From assembly GCA_947095535.1 (NCBI GenBank), contig OX352772.1, forward strand, positions 183,514,240 through 183,578,239: DNA of 64,000 nt. The letters run 5' to 3'. Position 1 is the first letter of the stretch. Each line of letters opens with the position of its first letter. Under the pieces are notes generated by a model that worked only from the letters and a program-made list of their open reading frames with translations, was not told the DNA's origin and ran no database searches. Position numbers and translations under genes: made by a program. Source of the DNA: Poecilobothrus nobilitatus (Eukaryota > Arthropoda > Insecta > Diptera > Dolichopodidae). This document shows positions 33,028 to 44,269 of the stretch, one piece after another.

Positions 33028-35035
33028 TATTATACTCTACACCTAACGTGTAGGGTATATTAACTTTGGTATGGTGTTTGTAACTACCAAAAGGAAGCGA
33101 GTTAGATATGGACATGTATATATATTCTGAATCAGGATCACCTTCTGAGTCGATTTAACGATTTCCGTCCGTCCCTCCGTCCGTTCGCACGATAACTCAA
33201 AATTTAATAAAGCTATCTTGATGTAATTTATATAGTAGGTTACTAATTACGAAAGGAAGGCTAAGTTCTAATCTGGACAAAATCGGTCCATGGGTTCGGA
33301 TTCTGGAAGCTTCCGAACGAGCACCAGAGCAAATGAGATTATCTCCAAAACCAATAAAGATATAACCTTTAATTTTGTACAATGATGTTCCTTCCCGTTT
33401 GATTTATGTCTCTGAAATTTAAGAGGATTTGGTCTATGGGTTTGGATTTTAGAAGCTTCCGAACCAGTGCCAGAGAAAATGAGATTATCTATAAAACCAA
33501 CTAAGATATAACCTTTAAACTTGGCAGAGTGGTGTTCTTTCATGTTTTATTTAAGTCTCTTAAGTTTGAGAGGATTTGGTCAATGGGTTTGGATTTTGGA
33601 ATCTTCCGAACGAGCCCCAGAGCAAACGAAATTATCTCCCAAATCAACAAAGATAGAACCTTTAAATTTTGTACAGTGATGTTCCTTCCCGTTCGATTTA
33701 TGTCTCTGAAATTTAAGAGGATTTGGTCTACGGGTTTGGATTTTAGAAGCTTCCGAACGAGCACCGGAGAAAATGAGATTATCTATAAAACCAACTAAGA
33801 TATAACCTTTACACTTGGCAGAGTGGTGTTCTTTCATGCTTTATTTACGTCTCTGAAATTTGAGAGGATTTGGTTAATGGGTTCGGATCTTGGAAGCTTC
33901 TGAACGAGCCCCAGAGCAAACGAGATTATCTCCAAAATCAACAAAGATAGAACCTATAAATTTTGTACAATGATGTTCCTTCCCGTTCGATTTAACTCTC
34001 TGAAATTTGAGAGGATTTGGTCTATGGGTTTGGATTTTAGAAGCTTCCGAACGAGCACCGGAGCAAATGAGATTATCTATAAAACCAACTAAGATATGAC
34101 CTTTAAACTTGGAAGAGTGGTGTTTTTTCATGTTTGATTTAGGTCTCTGAAATTTGAGAGGGTTTGGTCCATGGGTTCGGTTTTTGGAAACTTCCGATCG
34201 AGCCCAAGAGCAAAGGAAATTATCTCCAAAATCAAAAAGATACAACCCTTAAATTTTGTACAATGATGCTCCTTCCCGTTCGATTTATGTCTCTGAAATT
34301 TAAGAGGATTTGGTGTATGGGTTTTGATTTTGGAAGCTTCCGAACGAGCCCCAGAGCATATGAGATTATCTCCAAAAACAACAAAGATATAACCTTTAAA
34401 TTCGGCAGGATGGTGTTCTTTCATGTTTGATTTAGGTCTCTGAAATTTGTGAGGATTTGGTCCATGGGTTCAAATCTTGGAAGCTTCCGGACGAGCCCCA
34501 GAGCAAACGAGTATATCTCCACAACCAACAAAGATAGAACTATTATTTTTAGTACAAAGGTGTTCTGTTATGTTACCTTTTCCGTAAAATTGGAAACTGA
34601 CATTTGAAAGAATTTGAACCATAGGTTCGGATTTTGGAAACTTCCGGACGAGCACAAGAGCAACGAGCATATCTCCAAAACCAACAAAAGTAGAACCTTT
34701 AAATTTAGTACAATGGTGTTGTGGCATGTTTTCTTTATGTTCCTGAGATGGATTCGATGAATTGGAATTGCAATTCGGGTACCTGACACACACCTCCCAA
34801 GGACTAACAATCTTCGAAATTAATAAAGATAGAAACTTAAAATTTTTTACAAAGGTGTCAAGCATATCCTCTTTTGGATGCTTCTTTTACGTTCCTGAAA
34901 TTCGAGTTGAATAAGATAGAAAAGGGAAGAAGTTCAAGCAGCTGCCAAAAAAAACTTATGGATTTTTAATTTAATTCGAATTATTCAGGTGTAGGGTATT
35001 AATAAGTCGGTTGCATCGACTTACTGTTACATTTA
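33028..35035 (-). mobile_element. Satellite-bearing inverted-repeat element, copy 3 (about 10 units)
   Basis: Reverse orientation. The 5' end has the hairpin (35004-35022) and inverted terminus (34987-34999). About ten 147-bp units span 33290-34660. Then comes the unique right region with CCGTCCGTCC and the terminal palindrome near 33032-33058, where CCCTACAC and GTGTAGAG pair around a short loop. Both termini are present, so with copy 2 it defines element limits from TAAATGTAACAGTAAG to about GGGTATAATAAT. Unit number differs between the copies (about 12, 5 and 10). Confidence 0.75.
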
Positions 35036-35606
35036 CGTGTTTTAATTTAACTTCGATTACAACTATTTTTAAATATAATTTTTTTTCATTCATAATAATT
35101 TAAAGAATGTTTTCAAACTACTTTTTATATTAAATAAAACTAGAATAGTTCTAGAAAAATAGAATACCTCTACTAAAATGTATTGCATTACGAAAACTAA
35201 ATGTTTGTTGTCATGGTTCACTATTAAACATTTTTTCATTTTCTTATATTTCAATATGATTAGCTAGTCTAATTTTTGCAATTCTTCAACTTGAAATTAT
35301 GCATTTGATTTTAATCTTGGATGTATACTAAACTATTAAAACAAACAACAAGGTCAGGGAATACCAGCAAATAAGTGGATTAAGCAATGTAAAAAATGAT
35401 AATGCTACTGAAAAACTATAAAACTTTTGTATAGTATAAAATTTTAATGACAATGCAAAGAAATCAATAGATTCAGGGCTGGAGAAACAGCCACGCAAGG
35501 GTTGCGAGGCAGAGTGGTTAAAAACGTTTTATTAGGTTATTTTATTTGATTATGGAAAATTTTACAAAATATTAAAAATTCAAATACTTATATATGTACC
35601 TATATA
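35036..35606. other. AT-rich spacer with two adjacent short hairpins
   Basis: No gene. At 35477-35506 two small hairpins stand side by side: GGCTG...CAGCC and CGCAA-GGG-TTGCG, in a GC-rich island beginning CAGGGCTGG that resembles a hAT-type terminus. Confidence 0.4.
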
Positions 35607-36065
35607 CAGGATTTGCACTCCAAATTCATCATTTTCCAAATCAAATTGATTCTTTTGCAAATCAAATTCAACTTTTTGTAAATCATATTAAATCTTTTGC
35701 CGTCAGCTGCTGCAGGAGAACTTCTATAAATTAAATGTTTAATAATTATTTTATTTATTTTAAATATGAGTTTTTCATATTATTAAAATAATCTTTAATT
35801 GTACATATACCTATAAAATACATATTAAATTTGAAATACTTATTTTCTGTTAAATTTGAGGGTATTTACTTTTGAAGTTTCGAAATATCATTAATTTAGG
35901 AATAACAATTGACATATTGAAGAAATAAATCAACTACTAAACTAAAAAATTAAGTTATCGTAACATTTTTTATTATCAGATGTATTTGATTTGCAAAAGA
36001 TTTAATTTGTTTTACAAAAACTTGAATTTGATTTGCAAAAGGGTGAATTCGGAGTGCAAACCCTG
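35607..36065. mobile_element. MITE-like element with long inverted termini
   Basis: The left end CAGGATTTGCACTCCAAATT and the right end reversed CAGGGTTTGCACTCCGAATT form inverted repeats that continue inward with interruptions (TTTTGCAAATCAAATTCAA, TTTTTGTAAA, ATTAAATCTTTTGC) for about 80-90 bp. TA flanks both sides (35605-35606 and 36066-36067), compatible with a TA target duplication. About 460 bp, no ORF. The right end touches the tail of the neighbouring LINE. Confidence 0.75.
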
Positions 36066-36436
36066 TATTTACTTTTTATTTTATTTTATTAAAAATACTA
36101 AGCAAGGTATGTACATATTATATGAATACAATTATTATTTTTTTTTTTGTTTTTTTAACAATGATATAATACATAAAAAGAAGAAAACACAAACATGAAA
36201 TGTGATTACTTAACTTAACTTAAAAAACAAAAAAAAAAAATTTTTAAATTCAATTATTTATAAATTTTTACTTTTTTCGTTCTTTACATTGACATTAAAT
36301 ACAAAACAATACTTAAATTCGTAACAAAGCTTTAATTTTTAATTTTTATGACATAATACTTAATAACTTTAATACAAAAATTGATGACTTAAACAAAATG
36401 CACTTTAAAAATTTAAATGTATAATTATGAATTAGA

Positions 36437-39400
36437 ATGACTTAAAAAAAGTTGTGTAAGGTCATTGAAGGAAAAAATGTTGGTGTAATTTAGATTTAAA
36501 TTTTTTTTTGAAATTAATGAAGAAAAAATATGACTGTGCTTATTGAAGATAGTGCAACATCTATTTATTGGTTAATTTCTTCGGTATTCTGTTCTATGAG
36601 TTTGTTCAACTAAGAATCTTGTATATCATGTTTGTCGAACCCCATCATTTACGATAAATTTGTTTTTAAAATATTCAATGTGAATATTGTCATAAAGAAC
36701 ATCGTAGGTGAAGCAAGATGAAGAAATTTTACTTTGAGATGACAAGTTTAGCATGTTTAAAGATTTAAGTCTTATATTGTAACTCAAAAGATTAAAATAG
36801 TCGGAAGGATTAAACTGAATTCTTAAAGCAAATAAGAGAAATTGTTTTTGAACTGATTCAATTCTATCAGAATTTATTTGAAAAACTGGTTCCCAAATAA
36901 TGTTACCATGTTTTAGAATAGATCGTATTAGGGAACAGTAGAGAGCTTTTGTCACTGCTATATTGTTAAATTTTTTCGCTCTTCTTTTAATAAATCGCAA
37001 CATTTTATTTGCTTTAGAGATCATGAAGTCATAGTGTAAGTTAAAGCTAAGTTTATCGTCGAGGATAATACCAAGATCAGTAATACTGTATACCCTTTCA
37101 AGGGTTAGGTTTTGAATTGTATAGTCGTTAAGGATAGAAAATCGTTTGCGAGTGAAACTTATGGATTTACATTTCTGTACATTTAATTCCAAATTGTTCA
37201 ATGAGCACCATTCTTCTAAATTATTGAGTTTTGACTGCAGTAACGTTATATCACAACTATTTTTAATAACTTGATATATTTTGAAGTCGTCTGCAAACGC
37301 AACGTGCGGTATATCAGCTAATTTGTCAGATAAGTCAGAAATAAATATATTAAACAAGAGTGGACCTAAATTACTACCTTGCGGTACTCCTGAAGTGACA
37401 TCGATAGTTTTCGATAATATACCTTGGAATTTAAATTACATTTTGAGTTCTTCCAGTAAGATAAGAATGGAGCCATATAAGAAAAGAACCAGATATACCA
37501 AAAGTGGCAAGTTTTTTTAACAAAATGATACAATCAATACAATGAAAAGCTTTACTGAAATCTGTGCAAATTGCATCAACTTAGTACCCTTTTTCCATTT
37601 GATTCAAAATTTCAGATGTGTATATCATAAGGTTCGTAGTAGTAGAACGACCTTTTCTAAAACCATGCTGTTGTTCATTAAGTTTTGTATCGATAATTAT
37701 AATAATTTTACCGACAAGAATTTTTTCGAACATTTTAGGTATAGTCGATAAAATAGCTATACCACGGTAGTTTTCCACAGATGCTTTATCACCCTTTTTA
37801 TGAATAGGAGTCAAAAAGGAGGATTTCCATACATCTGAAAAAATCCCTGTCAATAATGACCACTTAAAAATTGTATGCAGCGGGTGAACAAGATATTGAG
37901 CACAATTGTAAAAAAAAATCGGTGGGATTAAGTCAGGATCAGCATCTTTTTTGGTGTCAAGGCTTTTTAATGCTTCAAAAATGTCATTGTCAGAAAGTTG
38001 AAAGTCGGAAATTAAAGAATTAGGACTATTTATTGAATTAAAATTTATATAATCCCTATTAGCAAAGAGTTATTGTGGCCGATAAACTTTTTGAAAATTA
38101 TCAGCAAAGAAATTACGGATATTTCTTGGACAAGAGCAAAAAGTATTGTCAATTGACATAGAATTTGGATAACCAAAGGTTTTAAGTTTAGTGTTAACAA
38201 AGTCAAAAAATTTGTTGGGATCTGTAATTAATCTATTACCGATATTAGTAACATAATTGTCATATGCTGAATTTGCCTTAAGCTTAAAATCTAAGGCAAT
38301 ATCCTTGTAAGTATTCAGCAAGTTAATGTTAGGATTATTTGTATTTTTTAATCTTTTGAAGAGTTTATTGCGTTGGTTACGCAATGTCCTGAGATGTGTA
38401 TTTAACCAAGGTTCAGTGGTTTTATTTTTTTTTCGTATTTTTGGCACAAATGAATTAATTATTTCAAAAATTTTTAAATAGAAGATAGAGATAGATGAGT
38501 TAATATCCTGTTGTCATAACAGGTCTGGCCAATTAATAACTGACAAAGCATAATTTATACTTTGGTAGTCAGCGTTTTGAAAATCATATACAATTGTATT
38601 ATTGTCTGATTTAGAAAAGTTTGGGCTAGTAGTTGTAAACTCGAAGATGATTGCGTTATGATGAGTGGTGTCAGTAAAAAGATTTTCTGCATCATCAGCG
38701 AGTTTTACCACCACTCTATCATATGCATTCGAAAATGCAAGATCCAACCATTTGTTGTGGTTATTAGGAAAACTGATAATCTGTTGCAAATCGTTACCAT
38801 AAAAAGCACTAATAAGATCGAAATATATTTCGTCAAGAAAATTGATTGGTAGCAACAGATTATTTGATTCGTCAATTACAAAAGAAATTGTAGTGCGATT
38901 AAAATCACCAAACACAAAAATATAATCCTCTTCATTCGTTTTAGCGATAATACTGTCATATCTATCGTAAAAATGCAAATATGAAGAGTTGTCAGAATTA
39001 AGAGGAAAGTAAACTATACCAAGGTAAAAATAATTTGTACCTAGGTCTACTTTTATAAATTGGTGTTCGAATAATGTAATCTAGAAGTATACTAGACAAG
39101 TAGTTTTTTACTGCAATTGGCACACCGCTTCCTCTTGAACAGTTATTAGAAAGATAATCACGGTCGCGTCTGTAAACAGACGGAATTACTGTCCAGTATT
39201 TCTTCATTTTTAAAAGAGTCATTTAACCCTGTTTCAGTGATAGCTAGTACACTAAAATTACATGATTTAGCAGCAATATATAATTGTTTGTTTAAGTTTA
39301 CTTCTCATACCACTGCAGTTGTGGTACAAAATTTTAAAATTATTAATATTAAGTTTGTTAATGTGATCAGCTAATGTAATAATATTTATATTATTGTTAG
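36437..39400 (-). pseudogene. LINE ORF2 (endonuclease plus reverse transcriptase)
   Basis: Open pieces cover the endonuclease start (FKILYHNCSGMRSKL near 39340), SVYRRDRDYLSNNCSRG (39180), FGDFNRTTISF (38900), DTTHHNAIIFEF (38660), the linker with PKIRKKNKTTEPWL (38440), KKGDKASVENYRGIAIL (37790), HGFRKGRSTTTNLM (37660), LGPLLF-region sequence near 37370-37390, and FADDFKIY (37275). The FADD box is intact. The closest relative is 4496-7342. There are at least five frameshifts or stops, for example a gap between DAIYTDFSKAFD-equivalent sequence and the PQG motif at 37440-37560. It is not functional. Confidence 0.85.
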
Positions 39401-39429
39401 TAGAAGAAATTGGACATTTACTTGGAGTT

Positions 39430-39794
39430 GGGCGGAAAAAACTTGTTATAATTTTCTCGCGACTGAGAAACCACTGAGACTTCTCAACTCTCCCGCGACT
39501 GAGACTCTCGCGACTTAGATTCCAACAACTGCGTCATAGAAGGCAAAACCAGAAATAATTTACAAGTTCTAATACATAATTTGGGTTTGCCATCTAATTA
39601 TAAAGAATTAAATCTCTATATAAGATACCATAAAATAATAGGACTAACGTTGAAAGAGACCGATGACGACCTTCGTGCTTATCGTAGCTATTGTAATAGT
39701 AATTATTACAACCACTTATCAATGGTTGTTGAATCATTTTTACAATTGGAGGTATTAACGGATTAAGCGATAAAATATTTCTATTATTATTATG

Positions 39795-39833
<39 letters not shown>

Positions 39834-41600
39834 GTTATTATTATAATTGTTATTATTATAATTATTATTATTATTATTATGATTATTATTATTATTACTA
39901 ATATTATTATTGTTATTATTATTATTATTAATATTATTATGATTATTATTATTATTATTATTAATATTATTATTGTTATTATTATTATTATTAATAATAT
40001 TATTATTGTTATTATTATTTGACGAGCTTCTTCCTAACGGTTTGAACGTTTCCCCTTGTACAAAATTCCCATATCTTTTTCTAACTGGTATTTGTGTATC
40101 TGAGATAATATCAGCAGTAGTTGGATGTGTACTGAAATGAACCGTTTTTTTTTTGGATTTGAAAGAAGTTGCACATGGATTGAGGAGAAATGATTTTGTA
40201 CGAGGCGATAGATTAGTGTTATTGGAGTGATTCATTAATTTTTTTTTTATCTTTTATGTCTGAATTGTTGTGTAGTGTAGAGTCAGTGTTATTATTTTTA
40301 GAATTATTATTAATATCTTTGAAAATCTGAACTATAATATCTTTTTTCCAAAACTTGTGAGTTAGTATATCATTGACTTTGGATTTTGGTACAGTAACTT
40401 TAAAGGGTTTGTATTTTGTTTTGTATTTTAAATTCTTAGGAGTAATATCAACTATGTTAACATTATTACAATTAAATTTATGTTTTAATTTTATTATTGA
40501 GACTACTTTCTGTTGAAGAAGCCGGAAGTTTGGGGAAGTATAGAGCAACGTTCTCAGGTGTTTTGATTTCTGTCGCCCTGGACAAATTGAGCAATTGATC
40601 AGAAGTCACCTTATCTGTTGAGTCATTTTGTAATGAGCTGTCATTCACAGCATATGATGATGAAGACGGTGAAGCCGGCCTTTGATTGGAGGTCTCCGCA
40701 TTAGCTAATTCATTTTGTAATGAAATGTCATTAACAGTAATTACGGATGAGCTCGGCAAAGCATTCACAAGTGGCGCAGCAGTAGCACTCACATGTGAGT
40801 CAGGTGAAGTTATCAAAGGATCAACTGCCGGACCTATTGAGCTAACTACCGGTTTCGTTGGCGAAGAAGTGGTAGTTGCTTTTATAAAAGAATTGTAACT
40901 TATTGGCTGTTCAGTTTGAGACCAAGCTTCTTTAGAGTTTTCATTGATATGAGTTTGATGTACTTATATATAACGAAGGATACATCGAGACTTGCATCAA
41001 CTTTGATACACAGATTCCTTACGTCTTTCTTTGATGTACGTATTCCATCATTCATCTGATCAATATTATTTAGTGCGCCAGTACCCATAGAATTAAGTAA
41101 TTACTGCAATTTACGATTGAACAATTCCTTCAACTCCTTTGACCAATTCTCAATGTATTCTTGAGTACTGTCAAGAATTTTTGAAAACATCTTATTTTTT
41201 ATAATAGTAAAGTTCTGCAGCATCTGATCTTTCTGTCTTTCTGCTGATATGCTAAACGACATATTAAGTAATACATATTCTTTGGCCATTTCGTTAAAAG
41301 ATTCTGAATTGGTTTTGACAGCTTCATGGCATTTCGCTGCCCGTCCTGTGTATTTATCTTTATAGTTTTTTAGAGATGTTTTAACTTCATCAAACAGCAA
41401 ATTAATAGTTGAATGGTAGTTCAAGCAAGTTTCACATGCAAAATATTGGGCCAAGAACGAAGAATGCCATCCACTAGGAGCACTTAAACGCTCCCATGAA
41501 AGCACTTTCTGCAAAAACTGTTGCAAGTTACGAGTTCAGTTTTTGCATCAAAAACAGTACAAATTGGGTTATCGCATTTATTAATATTTGTATTCATTGT
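39430..41600 (-). pseudogene. LINE ORF1 (PHD-like, helical, RRM-like, Asn-rich) with internal inversion
   Basis: A start near 41598 leads into a PHD-like finger (PSGWHSSFLAQYFACETC, 41480-41420) and a helical region (41400-41100). A Ser/Pro/Thr-rich stretch (40816-40478), an RRM-like segment (ITPKNLKYKTKYKPFKV...HKFWKKDIIVQIF, 40430-40310), the motif YGNFVQGETFKP (40075-40040) and a polyasparagine tract from AAT/AAC codons (40020-39790) follow. After QQPL at about 39720 the next 180 bp (39535-39715) are flipped and read on the plus strand. The end NYNKFFPPNSK (39470-39435) is again minus strand. Overall it matches the ORF1 at 47.4 kb. Confidence 0.75.
39535..39715 (+). other. Inverted segment of the LINE ORF1
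   Basis: On the plus strand this encodes VIEGKTRNNLQVLIHNLGLP then YKELNLYIRYHK and DDDLRAYRSYCNSNYYNHL, matching LEGKTRTSIKVLIDNEGLP...YRSHYNSNYYNHL at 49010-49205. In that relative the block lies between QQS and NYNKFF in the same orientation as its neighbours; here it is reversed relative to both neighbours. Confidence 0.8.
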
Positions 41601-41649
41601 TATTTAACTATAACTTTAATTAGTATGAAAAAAAAAATTCTTTTTATAA

Positions 41650-41835
41650 TAATTTTATATGAAAGTAGTTCAAAGTTAAAATAAACGTTAACACAGTTTT
41701 TAAAGTAAGTTAACTTTAGATTATTTAATATTTTTGTACTATAAATTTTGATATAAGTAAGTACTTTTTATAAAAGTATTTCAAAGTTAAAGTAAAATAA
41801 AAGTTGACACAGTTATATGAATTTTAATTTTTTTT
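41650..41835 (-). repeat. Two tandem copies of a LINE leader segment
   Basis: TTCAAAGTTAAAATAAACGTTAACACAG at 41668 is repeated about 118 bp later as a variant (41788). It lies just upstream of ORF1 on the minus strand and may be a duplicated promoter-type monomer. Confidence 0.5.
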
Positions 41836-42650
41836 CTTTTTTTTTTAAATTGTTAATAAAAGAATTTTAGCCAAATTATGAAAGCAATTAAATATGTAAA
41901 TAAAAAAAACACGTCCACTCAGTTTAACGTTAAGAATGAGAATCATATTAAATGTATTAAAATTATATTGAAAAATTAAAAATACAACTGGATATTTGTT
42001 TTTGTTTTAATGGGTGCCAAAAACCTTTCGCAGGGGGGCGCTAAAATTATTTTCGTTCCTAGCGCCGGCCCTAAATTGATTATTAGAAAATAACTGTTTA
42101 TTTATTCATTATAATATATTATAGTTATAATACAGTATACTTATTAATAGTTTTCATTAAACTTTAGTAAAAGTAAAACGTATGATGGTAAATTTAAAAA
42201 TTTTTAAAAATTATGAAAAAAAATAAAATAGTGAAAATGAATGCTGGTGACGAAAATTGGTACATTGTTAAAATTTGGAATAATTGCGGGGTTACGAAAA
42301 AATAGTAAATTATTATTAATACCAACTGAAAAATAAATTTATAAATATAAATATCAAAATAATTTAACAAAATATTATGTGTGCTACAACAACTCCAAAT
42401 GCCCAATAAATATTACAGTGGATTTTAACAATTAAATTTGTGTAGAAAAACAAATCCTGGATTAAATCATAATCATAATGCTGATGAAGAATAAGAGATA
42501 TATTTGATGAAACATGCAAACAATTTAAACCAAGTACAAGTACATCAATAGAATTTGGAAAAATGAGAAGGCATTTACATTTTATTAAAAGCAAAGTTTT
42601 CCCAAAATCAGCACGAAATTTCGAAAATGTTATGAATCTATATCATCTAT
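41836..42650. other. Spacer with a hAT-like transposon end
   Basis: Mostly AT-rich. At 42005-42072 a GC-rich segment reads on the minus strand AGGGCCGGCGCTAGGAACG, close to the CAGGGCCGGCGCTAG style of terminus I recall for hAT elements. No partner end was found, so at most it is a solo end. Confidence 0.35.
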
Positions 42651-42657
42651 ATGTATA

Positions 42658-44227
42658 ATGTCAGGCGGTGAAGTTGTAAATTGTTTACATTGTAAAAAAA
42701 ATTTTAATTTAAAAAAAAATAAAGGAATTCACTGTGAGGGTGGCTGCAAAAAGTGGTCACATGATACTTGCACTGGATTACGAAGTGAAGAGCTTGAGGA
42801 TTATTCAGCGGATTCCGATAAAATATGGTCATGTACAACCTGTAAAACCAACATAAAAAAAAGCGACTAACAAGTAATAAGAGTGGTGTTGGATCGGATA
42901 ATCTTAACCTGAGTAATATATCATGCAAGTAAGGTGTTATATACTGCTGCACATTGTAATCCACTGATGGCGCTGACTCTGTGGTAAAATAATAATAATA
43001 GTAATAATTATAATAATAATAATAATTAATAATAATAATAATTAATAATAATAATAATAATTAATAATAATAATAATTAATAATAATAATAATAGTACAA
43101 TAATTAAATAGTATAATAAATAGTACAATAATAATATAACAATAATTATAATAATAATAATAATAGTATTAATAAGCTACTACAGTGGGGCTATCTTTGG
43201 TTATATCATGCAAGTAAGGTGTTATATACTGCTGCACGTTGTAATCCACTGATGGCGCTGACTCTGTAGTAAAATAATAATAATATTAATAAGAATATTA
43301 ATACCAATAATAACAGCCGCTACAGTGACAGTGGGGGTTGCCTTCAATAATTACCTCATGTAGTAATATATATACTTCTACTACATGTTGTAACTGTTGT
43401 GACGGCTTTAGTCACTGTTAGCAAAATAATAATAATAGGCTGATTCATTATTTCCTTGGAGTCCCACTCCCAATTCAATGTTTTCTTATCCATTTTCCTA
43501 TTCAAGAAAAAACAAGAAACATAAGTAACAGCAGTGATGTAATAGTAAAAAAACTGGATGAAATAATATAAAAGTTAACCACACATGATATGCAATTTGA
43601 AGAACTATAAAATGAAGTTATTTATATAAAAAAATTAATGGATAACTTAATTGAAGAAAATATATCACTGAAAAATGATAATAAAGAGTTAAGAGATAAA
43701 GTTGAACATAATTCTATTGAAATGGAAAAGATGAAACAAAAAAGTTTATGTAACAAATTGGAATTCACTGGAATAGAGGATATAACTGGCATTTCAACAA
43801 CTGAGCAAATCACAACTGTGGTCAAAAGTTTGGTATGGGTTTGAAAGCAGAGCATATAAAATATTGTTATAGAAGTAAAAAAAATATATCTAAAAATTCG
43901 GGTGAGCCAGAAAAGTTAATAGTAGAATTTAGTAATACAGAGATTACAAAGCAAATAATGAACAAAAATAAAGAGAAAAAGATAAATAAAGAAAAATTAA
44001 ATATGGCTTTTGTTGAATCTTACCAAAATAAAGATAATGCCAAACCAATATTTATAAATGAAAAATTAACCTCGTATTTCAGTTTGTTATTTAAAAAGGC
44101 TAGGGATATGAAAAGGGAAAAACAAATAAAGTTTGCATGGATTAAAGAAGGTAAAATATTGATAAGGAAATCAGAAAATAGTAAAATTATCAGGGTTCTG
44201 ACTATAACTAATTTAAATGTTAAATAA
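42658..44227 (+). pseudogene. LINE ORF1, PHD finger plus coiled coil plus FP-like C-terminal domain
   Basis: ATG at 42658 starts MSGGEVVNCLHCKKNFNLKK, a complete PHD-type finger (C..C, GGC, SHDTC, WSCTTC). After a frameshift the linker (SGVGSDNLNLSN) runs into a repeat insertion (about 42930-43470). The coiled coil LIEENISLKNDNKELRDKVE (43640-43720) leads to LEFTGIEDITG, the start of the FP/RRM-like domain. A frameshift near 43835 is followed by an open 130-codon stretch (EKLIVEFSNTE, IFINEKLTSYFSLLFKKAR, FAWIKEGKILIRKSENSK) to the stop at 44227. The domain set matches the baculovirus FP25K-like Pfam family found in many insect LINE ORF1 proteins. Confidence 0.8.
42930..43470. repeat. TAA-microsatellite-rich repeat block inside ORF1
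   Basis: Two close copies of TATCATGCAAGTAAGGTG...GATGGCGCTGACTCTGT followed by TAA/ATA runs (starts near 42918 and 43203, period about 285 bp) and a third diverged copy near 43350. It breaks ORF1 between the finger and the coiled coil. The GCAAGTAAGG at each copy start resembles a splice donor. Confidence 0.75.
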
Positions 44228-44269
44228 AAATAATTAAGATTTTATTTTACTACTGCAGATCCGTGTAAA

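Larger units (their letters stand above)
36066..41700 (-). mobile_element. Nearly full-length Jockey-like LINE, decayed
   Basis: Contains, in transcription order, a leader with repeats (41650-41830), ORF1 (about 41590-39430), ORF2 (about 39400-36437), a 3' untranslated region and a tail at 36066-36100 resembling that of the LINE at 3949. ORF2 is a diverged relative of 4496-7342. Decay: many frameshifts and a local inversion inside ORF1. Confidence 0.8.

Noticed and set aside
40686..40898. Plus-strand ORF with MEVSALANSFCNEMSL.
   Set aside because: Antisense shadow of the Ser/Pro-rich part of LINE ORF1 on the minus strand.
42364..42594. Minus-strand ORF of 76 codons and a possible transposase on the opposite strand.
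   Set aside because: No motif recognised in either strand; hydrophobic composition is explained by AT-rich sequence.
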